NCBI GenBank assembly: GCA_004431415.1
Contig: QPMI01000251.1
Location: forward strand, 42,859 to 106,858
Source of the DNA: Cyanophora paradoxa
Taxonomy: Eukaryota > Glaucocystophyceae > Cyanophorales > Cyanophoraceae
Direction of reading: 5' to 3'
Length of the DNA stretch: 64,000 bases
This document shows, in pieces, positions 27,001 to 39,000 of the stretch (position 1 is the stretch's first letter; every line of letters starts with the position of its first letter). The notes beneath the pieces are model-generated. The model did no database searches and was not told where the DNA came from. It saw nothing but the letters and a program-made list of their open reading frames with translations. The position numbers were made by a program, and so were the translations under genes.

Positions 27001-30000
27001 CCGGCGTGCGAGGGCAACCTCGTGTTCAACCAGGTCGTGCTACACTGGGCACGATGAAGCCTTCTACGCAGTGCGTGCTGCATCCGATGATCTCTCTGCC
27101 CTCGCGTTCCGGATCACGTTCGTGCTGCATGTATACCGGGTAATGCCTGATTGCTCCGGGCGGCCACGCAGGTACAGCATGCGGGTGTGGACGATTCCGG
27201 AGCTGGAGGGCGAGACGGTGCCGCTGGTGTCCGACTTTATCAACAAGAAGACGCGCGCCCTGAACTCGGGTGAGTGCCGTGCCACTGGTTGCAGACGGGT
27301 CTTCGTCTCACGATGCGCATTCGCCTCGTCTGCCCCTGCAGGAGAGACGCCCGCGCTCTTCGACGCGCAGCCCGACCTGCACCTCTTCTACCGGCGCGCG
27401 TCAGACACGTCAACGGTGACGCTGCAGCTGGCTGAGATGGCGGACGGCGCGACGGGTGTCGACCTCACCACCATGATCAAGCGCGTCTCCGTGTACACAG
27501 TGCCGGACGCTGCAAAGCAGCGCCTGTCGCTTGCAAGCGGCAATGCCATCAAGGTTCGTCGTATACTGCGAGTCTCTTCTTTAGAATTCAATGTCGGACG
27601 CACAGCCCGTTTACACAACGTGCAGATGTACGCGACGGACGGCACGCCGGTGCCGCTTACGGCGTCGGGCGTAAAGCCGGGTGTGGTAGTGGCGGTGGGC
27701 GGAGCGTTCTTCCTGAGCGCGTCATCCAGCTTCGGCACTCGCGGCAAAGCAGCGGAGGGCCGGGACGTGTATGTCTCGTGGTCGATCACGGGGGAGACGG
27801 GCGGGACCGATCTGCCCGTCTTCAACGAGATCTACGTGGAGCTGTGGGAGGAGAAGACACCGGAGACGCGAGCCGAGTGGACGCTGCCTGCGAAGCACGG
27901 CGAGGTGCAGTTCAGCTCGCTGCAGATGTTCGGGCTGGTGCTGCGGTCAAGCACGACGTGAGCCCGGTCGATTGACGAAGCGCTGGAAGGCGATGGCTGA
28001 TGCCGCTGCGCGGCACGCAGGTACTGCGTGCGGGTGTGGGGCCGGTACGAGCAGGGCTCGCTCACGGCGGAGACGAAGCTCTCCATCGGGTCCCTGTCGT
28101 CGGGTTCGTCCCTTGCCGTGCTGCTTTCGCATTCCGAGCGTATTGCCCGAAAGGCTGATCCTGTTGCGCAGGCGACGTGGAGCCGGCGGACGAGGCGATC
28201 CTCGCGAAGCCGGCGACGGCGTTCTTCGTGGCGCACGGGACGACGACGATGAAGTGGATCCAGCTCGCCAAGGGCGCCACCGCCGTCGGCCTCACGCGGG
28301 CGATCGAGCGCGCAATGGGCGTCGAAGCGAACCGCAAGAAACTGCGCATCATCACCGACGACGGCAAGGAAGTGCAGGTCCGCTGCTTCTGCTTCCCGTC
28401 GTGCCGAGCGTGCAGATACTAACGCCGCTCGCGCGCAGCCGTACACAAAGGAGGCGACGGAGATCCCGCTCGCCAAGACGCCCGCAAAGCCGGGCAGCAT
28501 TCTCAGCGTCACGGATCTCGGCGCGTACCACCTTAGCATCGGGACCAGCAGCGAGGGCCCCATGTATGTCTCGTGGTCTCTCAACGGCCAGCCGTCCGAC
28601 GCGAAGGCGAAGCCGAAGCTCGCGCACGTGATGGTCGAGCTGTGGACGCAGGGAGCGGAGGGCAAGCGCGAGGGGCTGTGGAAGGTGCCGGCGTGCGAGG
28701 GCAACCTCGTGTTCAACCAGGTCGTGCTACACTGGGGCACGATGAAGCCTTCTACGCAGTGCGTGCTGCATCCGATGATCTCTCTGCCCTCGCGTTCCGG
28801 ATCACGTTCGTGCTGCATGTATACCGGGTAATGCCTGATTGCTCCGGGCGGCCACGCAGGTACAGCATGCGGGTGTGGACGATTCCGGAGCTGGAGGGCG
28901 AGACGGTGCCGCTGGTGTCCGACTTTATCAACAAGAAGACGCGCGCCCTGAACTCGGGTGAGTGCCGTGCCACTGGTTGCAGACGGGTCTTCGTCTCACG
29001 ATGCGCTTTCGCCTCGTCTGCCCCTGCAGGAGAGACGCCCGCGCTCTTCGACGCGCAGCCCGACCTGCACCTCTTCTACCGGCGCGCGTCAGACACGTCA
29101 ACGGTGACGCTGCAGCTGGCTGAGATGGCGGACGGCGCGACGGGTGTCGACCTCACCACCATGATCAAGCGCGTCTCCGTGTACACAGTGCCGGACGCTG
29201 CAAAGCAGCGCCTGTCGCTTGCAAGCGGCGATGCCATCAAGGTTCGTCGTATACTGCGAGTCTCTTCTTTAGAATTCAATGTCGGACGCACAGCCCGTTT
29301 ACACAACGTGCAGATGTACGCGACGGACGGCACGCCGGTGCCGCTTACGGCGTCGGGCGTAAAGCCGGGTGTGGTAGTGGCGGTGGGCGGAGCGTTCTTC
29401 CTGAGCGCGTCATCCAGCTTCGGCACTCGCGGCAAAGCAGCGGAGGGCCGGGACGTGTATGTCTCGTGGTCGATCACGGGGGAGACGGGCGGGACCGATC
29501 TGCCCGTCTTCAACGAGATCTACGTGGAGCTGTGGGAGGAGAAGACACCGGAGACGCGAGCCGAGTGGACGCTGCCTGCGAAGCACGGCGAGGTGCAGTT
29601 CAGCTCGCTGCAGATGTTCGGGCTGGTGCTGCGGTCAAGCACGACGTGAGCCGGGTCGATTGACGAAGCGCTGGAAGGCGATGGCTGATGCCGCTGCGCG
29701 GCACGCAGGTACTGCGTGCGGGTGTGGGGCCGGTACGAGCAGGGCTCGCTCACGGCGGAGACGAAGCTCTCCATCGGGTCCCTGTCGTCGGGTTCGTCCC
29801 TTGCCGTGCTGCTTTCGCATTCCGAGCGTATTGCCCGAAAGGCTGATCCTGTTGCGCAGGCGACGTGGAGCCGGCGGACGAGGCGATCCTCGCGAAGCCG
29901 GCGATGGCCTTCTTCGTGGCGCACGGGACGACGACGATGAAGTGGATCCAGCTCGCCAAGGGCGCCACCGCCGTCGGCCTCACGCGGGCGATCGAGCGCG

Positions 30001-33000
30001 CAATGGGCGTCGAAGCGAACCGCAAGAAACTGCGGATCATCACCGACGACGGCAAGGAAGTGCAGGTCCGCTGCTTCTGCTTCCCGTCGTGCCGAGCGTG
30101 CAGATACTAACGCCGCTCGCGCGCAGCCGTACACAAAGGAGGCGACGGAGATCCCGCTCGCCAAGACGCCCGCAAAGTCGGGCAGCATTCTCAGCGTCAC
30201 GGATCTCGGCGCGTACCACCTTAGCATCGGGACCAGCAGCGAGGGCCCCATGTATGTCTCGTGGTCTCTCAACGGCCAGCCGTCCGACGCGAAGGCGAAG
30301 CCGAAGCTCGCGCACGTGATGGTCGAGCTGTGGACGCAGGGAGCGGAGGGCAAGCGCGAGGGGCTGTGGAAGGTGCCGGCGTGCGAGGGCAACCTCGTGT
30401 TCAACCAGGTCGTGCTACACTGGGGCACGATGAAGCCTTCTACGCAGTGCGTGCTGCATCCGATGATCTCTCTGCCCTCGCGTTCCGAATCGCGTTCGTG
30501 CTGCATGGATACCGGGTAATGCCTGATTGCTCCGGGCGGCCACGCAGGTACAGTATGCGGGTGTGGACGATTCCGGAGCTGGAGGGCGAGACGGTGCCGC
30601 TGGTGTCCGACTTTATCAACAAGAAGACGCGCGCCCTGAACTCGGGTGAGTGCCGTGCCACTGGTTGCAGACGGGTCTTCGTCTCACGATGCGCTTTCGC
30701 CTCGTCTGCCCCTGCAGGAGAGACGCCCGCGCTCTTCGACGCGCAGCCCGACCTGCACCTCTTCTACCGGCGCGCGTCAGACACGTCAACGGTGACGCTG
30801 CAGCTGGCTGAGATGGCGGACGGCGCGACGGGTGTCGACCTCACCACCATGATCAAGCGCGTCTCCGCGTACACAGTGCCGGACGCTGCAAAGCAGCGCC
30901 TGTCGCTTGCAAGCGGCAATGCCATCAAGGTTCGTCGTATACTGCGAGTCTCTTCTTTAGAATTCAATGTCGGACGCACAGCCCGTTTACACAACGTGCA
31001 GATGTACGCGACGGACGGCACGCCGGTGCCGCTTACGGCGTCGGGCGTAAAGCCGGGTGTGGTAGTGGCGGTGGGCGGAACGTTCTTCCTGAGCGCGTCA
31101 TCCAGCTTCGGCACTCGCGGCAAAGCAGCGGAGGGCCGGGACGTGTATGTCTCGTGGTCGATCACGGGGGAGACGGGCGGGGCCGATCTGCCCGTCTTCA
31201 ACGAGATCTACGTGGAGCTGTGGGAGGAGAAGACACCGGGGACGCGAGCCGAGTGGACGCTGCCTGCGAAGCACGCTGAGGTGCAGTTCAGCTCGCTGCA
31301 GATGTTCGGGCTGGTGCTGCGGTCAAGCACGACGTGAGCCCGGTCGACGAAGCGCTGGAAGGCGATGGCTGATGCCGCTGCGCGGCACGCAGGTACTGCG
31401 TGCGGGTGTGGGGCCGGTACGAGCAGGGCTCGCTCACGGCCGAGACGAAGCTCTCCATCGGGTCCCTGTCGTCGGGTTCGTCCCTTGCCGTGCTGCTTTC
31501 GCATTCCGAGCGTATTGCCCGAAAGGCTGATCTCGTTGCGCAGGCGACGTGGAGCCGGCGGACGAGGCGATCCTCGCGAAGCCGGCGACGGCGTTCTTCG
31601 TGGCGCACGGGACGACGACGATGAAGTGGATCCAGCTCGCCAAGGGCGCCACCGCCGTCGGCCTCACGCGGGCGATCGAGCGCGCAATGGGCGTCGAAGC
31701 GAACCGCAAGAAACTGCGCATCATCACCGACGACGGCAAGGAAGTGCAGGTCGCTCACTCGTTGTTCGGGTTCCGAACGTGCCAGCGCTCACGCCAGCCG
31801 CGTGCAGACCTACACGAAGGACGCGACGGAGATCCTGCTCGCCACGAGGCCTCCAAAGCCAAGCGGAATCAAGCGCGCGAAAAGAGAGAAGGTCAAGGCG
31901 AAGCGCGCGAATCCGGCCTTCGATGCGACGGACGACGTCGAAGAAGTGCAGGCGGGCCACCTTGGCTTTCGCCTCGCTGAGAATGTGAGAGCTTACGCTG
32001 AGAAGCAGCCGGACGCAAAGGACGCGACGGAGACCTCGCTGGCCGAGACGGTCGCGACGCCGGGCGAAACGGAGCTTGCGAGCGAAGAGACTGCAACGGA
32101 GATGCGCGCGGAGCCGGCCACAGATGCGACGGAAGCTCCGGCCGGAGAGGTGCTGGTAAAGCCTGGCACAATCCTCAGCGTCACCGATCTCGGCGTGTGC
32201 TACCTGAAGCCCACCGTCAACGAGAGCGGGCCCTTCTACGTCTACTGGGCAATCGAGGGCCAGCCGTCGGGCGCAAAGGAGAAGCCGAAGCTCGCGCACG
32301 TGATGGTCGAGCTGTGGACGCAGGGCGCACAGAGCATGCGGCTCGGGCTGTGGAAGGTGCCGACCAGCGAGGCGAGCGTCGTGTTTGACAAAGTCATGCT
32401 TTCCTGGGGCACAATCAAGCCGTCCACTGCGTGCGCCGCCTGTGGCTGCCGCGCTGCGCCGCGTGTCTATTGCGTTGACTGAAAGCACGCGCGAGCAGTT
32501 ACGGCGTGCGGCTGTGGGGCATTCCAGTGGGCGAGACCGTCCCGCTGGTGGCGGACGTCGTGAGCAAGAAGACGCGCGCCCTGAACTCGGGTGCGCGCCG
32601 TGCAGATCGTCATCGAGGCGCTTTAGTCTCTAAGCGTTTGCCCTTCCGCCGCCACAGGAGAGACGCCCGCACTCTTCGACGCGCAGCCGAAGCTGCACTT
32701 TTTCTACCGGCGCGCGGCAGACAGCTCGCCAGCTGCCATACAGCTTGTAGAAGTGGCCGACGGGGCGACCGGCGTCGACTTGAGGAACTCAATCAAGCGC
32801 CTTTCTACGTACACGGTTCCCGACGCAGCAAAGCAGCGGCTCTCGCTGAGCAACGGCGACCCTATCAAGGTGCTCTCCGTGCTGCCGGACTGTATAGTCG
32901 CAGCGTGGCCCCTGATTCCTTTGCGCGACGTGCAGATGTACGCCACGGACGGCACGCCGGTGCCGCTATCGGCTTCCGGAGCGAAGCCGGGGGTGGTGGT

Positions 33001-36000
33001 GGCCGTGGGCGAGACGTGTTACCTGAGCGTGTCGTGCAGCTTTGGCTCGCGGAGCAAGACTGCGGAGGGCCGAGATGTCAATGTATCGTGGGCGTTGAAC
33101 GACAAGGCGAAGGACCCGTCGCCGCCCGCCTTCACCAAAATGTACGTTGAGCTGTGGGAAGAGAAGATACCGGAGAAGCGGGCCGAGTGGACGCTGCCTG
33201 CGAAGCACGGCGAGCCACCGGTGGAGTTCAGCGCGCTGCAGATGTTCGGGCTGGTGCTGCGGTCAAGCACGACGTGAGCCTGGTCGATTGATGTAGCGCT
33301 TAAAGGCGATGGCTGATGCCGCTGCGCGGCACGCAGGTACTGCGTGCGGGTGTGGGGCCGGTACGAGCAGGGCTCGCTCACGGCCGAGACGAAGTTCTCC
33401 ATCGGGTCCCTGTCGTCGGGTTCGTCCGTTGCCGTGTTGGCATTTTGCGAGTCTGTGTGGCATGCGCACGCTGATTGGAGTGCCCGCCCCACGCGCAGGC
33501 GACACGGAGCCGGCGGACGAGGCGATCCTCGCGAAGCCGGCGACGGCGTTCTTCGTGGCGCACGGGACGACGACGATGAAGTGGATCCAGCTCGCCAAGG
33601 GCGCCACCGCCGTCGGCCTCACGCGGGCGATCGAGCGCGCAATGGGCGTCGAAGCGAACCGCAAGAAACTGCGGATCATCACCGACGACGGCAAGGAAGT
33701 GCAGGTCGCTCACTCGTTGTTCGGGTTCCGAACGTGCCAGCGCTCACGCCAGCCGCGTGCAGACCTACACGAAGGACGCGACGGAGATCCTGCTCGCCAC
33801 GAGGCCTCCAAAGCCAAGCGGAATCAAGCGCGCGAAAAGAGAGAAGGTCAAGGCGAAGCGCGCGAATCCGGCCTTCGATGCGACGGACGACGTCGAAGAA
33901 GTGCAGGCGGGCCACCTTGGCTTTCGCCTCGCTGAGAATGTGAGAGCTTACGCTGAGAAGCAGCCGGACGCAAAGGACGCGACGGAGACCTCGCTGGCCG
34001 AGACGGTCGCGACGCCGGGCGAAACGGAGCCCGCGAGCGAAGAGACTGCAACGGAGATGCGCGCGGAGCCGGCCACAGATGCGACGGAAGCTCCGGCCGG
34101 AGAGGTGCTGGTAAAGCCTGGCACAATCCTCAGCGTCACCGATCTCGGCGTGTGCTACCTGAAGCCCACCGTCAACGAGAGCGGGCCCTTCTACGTCTAC
34201 TGGGCAATCGAGGGCCAGCCGTCGGGCGCAAAGGAGAAGCCGAAGCTCGCGCACGTGATGGTCGAGCTGTGGACGCAGGGCGCAGAGAGCATGCGGCTCG
34301 GGCTGTGGAAGGTGCCGACCAGCGAGGCGAGCGTCGTGTTTGACAAAGTCATGCTTTCCTGGGGCACAATCAAGCCGTCCACTGCGTGCGCCGCCTGTGG
34401 CTGCCGCGCTGCGCCACGTGTCTATTGCGTTGACTGAAAGCACGCGCGAGCAGTTACGGCGTGCGGCTGTGGGGCATTCCAGTGGGCGAGACCGTCCCGC
34501 TGGTGGCGGACGTCGTGAGCAAGAAGACGCGCGCCCTGAACTCGGGTGCGCGCCGTGCAGATCGTCATCGAGGCGCTTTAGTCTCTAAGCGTTTGCCCTT
34601 CCGCCGCCACAGGAGAGACGCCCGCACTCTTCGACGCGCAGCCGAAGCTGCACTTTTTCTACCGGCGCGCGGCAGACAGCTCGCCAGCTGCCATACAGCT
34701 TGTAGAAGTGGCCGACGGGGCGACCGGCGTCGACTTGAGGAACTCAATCAAGCGCCTTTCTGCGTACACGGTTCCCGACGCAGCAAAGCAGCGGCTCTTG
34801 ATGAGCAACGGCGACCCTATCAAGGTGCTCTCCGTGCTGCCGGACTGTATAGTCGCAGCGTGGCCCCTGATTCCTTTGCGCGACGTGCAGATGTACGCCA
34901 CGGACGGCACGCCGGTGCCGCTATCGGCTTCCGGAGCGAAGCCGGGGGTGGTGGTGGCCGTGGGCGAGACGTGTTACCTGAGCGTGTCGTGCAGCTTTGG
35001 CTCGCGGAGCAAGACTGCGGAGGGCCGAGATGTCAATGTATCGTGGGCGTTGAACGACAAGGCGAAGGACCCGTCGCCGCCCGCCTTCACCAAAATGTAC
35101 GTTGAGCTGTGGGAAGAGAAGATACCGGAGAAGCGGGCCGAGTGGACGCTGCCGGCGAAGCACGGCGAGCCACCGGTGGAGTTCAGCGCGCTGCAGATGT
35201 TCGGGCTGGTGCTGCGGTCAAGCACGACGTGAGCCTGGTCGATTGATGTAGCGCTTAAAGGCGATGGCTGATGCCGCTGCGCGGCACGCAGGTACTGCGT
35301 GCGGGTGTGGGGCCGGTACGAGCAGGGCTCGCTCACGGCGGAGACGAAGTTCTCCATCGGGTCCCTGTCGTCGGGTTCGTCCGTTGCCGTGTTGGCATTT
35401 TGCGAGTCTGTGTGGCATGCGCACGCTGATTGGAGTGCCCGCCCCACGCGCAGGCGACACGGAGCCGGCGGACGAGGCGATCCTCGCGAAGCCGGCGATG
35501 GCCTTCTTCGTGGCGCACGGGACGACGACGATGAAGTGGATCCAGCTCGCCAAGGGCGCCACCGCCGTCGGCCTCACGCGGGCGATCGAGCGCGCAATGG
35601 GCGTCGAAGCGAACCGCAAGAAACTGCGGATCATCACCGACGACGGCAAGGAAGTGCAGGTCGCTCACTCGTTGTTCGGGTTCCGAACGTGCCAGCGCTC
35701 ACGCCAGCCGCGTGCAGACCTACACGAAGGACGCGACGGAGATCCCGCTCGCCACGAGGCCTCCAAAGCCAAGCGGAATCAAGCGCGCGAAAAGAGAGAA
35801 GGTCAAGGCGAAGCGCGCGAATCCGGCCTTCGATGCGACGGACGACGTCGAAGAAGTGCAGGCGGGCCACCTTGGCTTTCGCCTCGCTGAGAATGTGAGA
35901 GCTTACGCTGAGAAGCAGCCGGACGCAAAGGACGCGACGGAGACCTCGCTGGCCGAGACGGTCGCGACGCCGGGCGAAACGGAGCCCGCGAGCGAAGAGA

Positions 36001-39000
36001 CTGCAACGGAGATGCGCGCGGAGCCGGCCACAGATGCGACGGAAGCTCCGGCCGGAGAGGTGCTGGTAAAGCCTGGCACAATCCTCAGCGTCACCGATCT
36101 CGGCGTGTGCTACCTGAAGCCCACCGTCAACGAGAGCGGGCCCTTCTACGTCTACTGGGCAATCGAGGGCCAGCCGTCGGGCGCAAAGGAGAAGCCGAAG
36201 CTCGCGCACGTGATGGTCGAGCTGTGGACGCAGGGCGCAGAGAGCATGCGGCTCGGGCTGTGGAAGGTGCCGACCAGCGAGGCGAGCGTCGTGTTTGACA
36301 AAGTCATGCTTTCCTGGGGCACAATCAAGCCGTCCACTGCGTGCGCCGCCTGTGGCTGCCGCGCTGCGCCACGTGTCTATTGCGTTGACTGAAAGCACGC
36401 GCGAGCAGTTACGGCGTGCGGCTGTGGGGCATTCCAGTGGGCGAGACCGTCCCGCTGGTGGCGGACGTCGTGAGCAAGAAGACGCGCGCCCTGAACTCGG
36501 GTGCGCGCCGTGCAGATCGTCATCGAGGCGCTTTAGTCTCTAAGCGTTTGCCCTTCCGCCGCCACAGGAGAGACGCCCGCACTCTTCGACGCGCAGCCGA
36601 AGCTGCACTTTTTCTACCGGCGCGCGGCAGACAGCTCGCCAGCTGCCATACAGCTTGTAGAAGTGGCCGACGGGGCGACCGGCGTCGACTTGAGGAACTC
36701 AATCAAGCGCCTTTCTGCGTACACGGTTCCCGACGCAGCAAAGCAGCGGCTCTTGATGAGCAACGGCGACCCTATCAAGGTGCTCTCCGTGCTGCCGGAC
36801 TGTATAGTCGCAGCGTGGCCCCTGATTCCTTTGCGCGACGTGCAGATGTACGCCACGGACGGCACGCCGGTGCCGCTATCGGCTTCCGGAGCGAAGCCGG
36901 GGGTGGTGGTGGCCGTGGACGAGACGTGTTACCTGAGCGTGTCGTGCAGCTTTGGCTCGCGGAGCAAGGCTGCGGAGGGCCGAGATGTCAATGTATCGTG
37001 GGCGTTGAACGACAAGGCGAAGGACCCGTCGCCGCCCGCCTTCACCAAAATGTACGTTGAGCTGTGGGAAGAGAAGATACCGGAGAAGCGGGCCGAGTGG
37101 ACGCTGCCGGCGAAGCACGGCGAGCCACCGGTGGAGTTCAGCGCGCTGCAGATGTTCGAGCTGGTGCTGCGGTCAAGCACGACGTGAGCCTGGTCGATTG
37201 ATGTAGCGCTTAAAGGCGACGGCTGACAGGCCCGCACAACGCGCAGGTACTGCGTGCGGGTGTGGGGCCGGTACGAGCAGGGCTCGCTCACGGCGGAGAC
37301 GAAGTTTACCATCGGGTCCCTGTCGTCGGGTTCGTCCGTTGCCGTGTTGGCATTTTGCGAGTCTGTGTGGCATGCGCACGCTGATTGGAGTGCCCGCCCC
37401 ACGCGCAGGCGACACGGAGCCGGCGGACGAGGCGATCCTCGCGAAGCCGGCGACGGCGTTCTTCGTGGCGCACGGGACGACGACGATGAAGTGGATCCAG
37501 CTCGCCAAGGGCGCCACCGCCGTCGGCCTCACGCGGGCGATCGAGCGCGCAATGGGCGTCGAAGCGAACCGCAAGAAACTGCGCATCATCACCGACGACG
37601 GCAAGGAAGTGCAGGTCCGCTGCTTCTGCTTCCCGTCGTGCCGAGCGTGCAGAAACTAACGCCGCTCGCGCGCAGCCGTACACAAAGGAGGCGACGGAGA
37701 TCCCGCTCGCTAAGACTCCCGCAAAGCCGGGCAGCATTCTCAGCGTCACGGATCTCGGCGCGTACCACCTTAGCATCGGGACCAGCAGCGAGGGCCCCAT
37801 GTATGTCTCGTGGTCTCTCAACGGCCAGCCGTCCGGCGCGAAGGCGAAGCCGAAGCTCGCGCACGTGATGGTCGAGCTGTGGACGCAGGGAGCGGAGGGC
37901 AAGCGCGAGGGGCTGTGGAAGGTGCCGGCGTGCGAGGGCAACCTCGTGTTCAACCAGGTCGTGCTACACTGGGGCACGATGAAGCCTTCTACGCAGTGCG
38001 TGCTGCATCCGATGATCTCTCTGCCCTCGCGTTCCGGATCGCGTTCGTGCTGCATGTATACCGGGTAATGCCTGATTGCTCCGGGCGGCCACGCAGGTAC
38101 AGCATGCGGGTGTGGACGATTCCGGAGCTGGAGGGCGAGACGGTGCCGCTGGTGTCCGACTTTATCAACAAGAAGACGCGCGCCCTGAACTCGGGTGAGT
38201 GCCGTGCCACTGTTTGCAGACGGGTCTTCGTCTCACGATGCGCTTTCGCCTCGTCTGCCCCTGCAGGAGAGACGCCCGCGCTCTTCGACGCGCAGCCCGA
38301 CCTGCACCTCTTCTACCGGCGCGCGTCAGACACGTCAACGGTGACGCTGCAGCTGGCTGAGATGGCGGACGGCGCGACGGGTGTCGACCTGCGAAATGCG
38401 ATCAAGCGCGTATCGGTCCATTCGGTTCCAGAGGCGCTGAGACAGCGCCTGTGGCTCGCAAGCGGAGAGGTCATCAAGGTACGCCTGTCTCTCTTATCCA
38501 ACTTACGACGCGTAGATGCCGAGTCTTCATTGTGCAGATGTACGACAAGGAGGGCGACGGCGTGCTGGTCTCGGCTTCAGGCGCAAAGCCGGGCTCTGTA
38601 GTGGCCGTGGGAGAGACATGCTACCTCAGCATATCGACGAGCTACAGCACGCGGGGCAAGGCGGCCGAGGGCCGGGACGTTACCGTCTCTTGGTCGATGT
38701 ATGACAAGGGGAAAGATCCGTTTGACTTCGTTGATATCTCCGTTGAAATGTGGGAGGAAAAGACACCGGAGAAGCGGGCCGAGTGGACACTGCCGACAAA
38801 GCACAACGGGGTAGAGTTCAGCGCGCTGCAGATGTTCGGGCTGGTGCTGCGGTCAAGCACGACGTGAGCCCGGTCGATTGACGAAGCACTGGAAGGCGAC
38901 GGCTGACAGGCCCGCACAACGCGCAGGTACTGCGTTCGCGTGCTGCATCGATACGATCAGGGTTCGGTCGTCGGGCAGGCAAAGCTCTCCATCGGGTCCC

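Noticed and set aside
724-38055. Minus-strand open frames of 150-370 codons repeated along the giant gene
   Set aside because: They recur with the repeat period and cross the plus-strand introns and exons indiscriminately. Their residue patterns are those of antisense translation.
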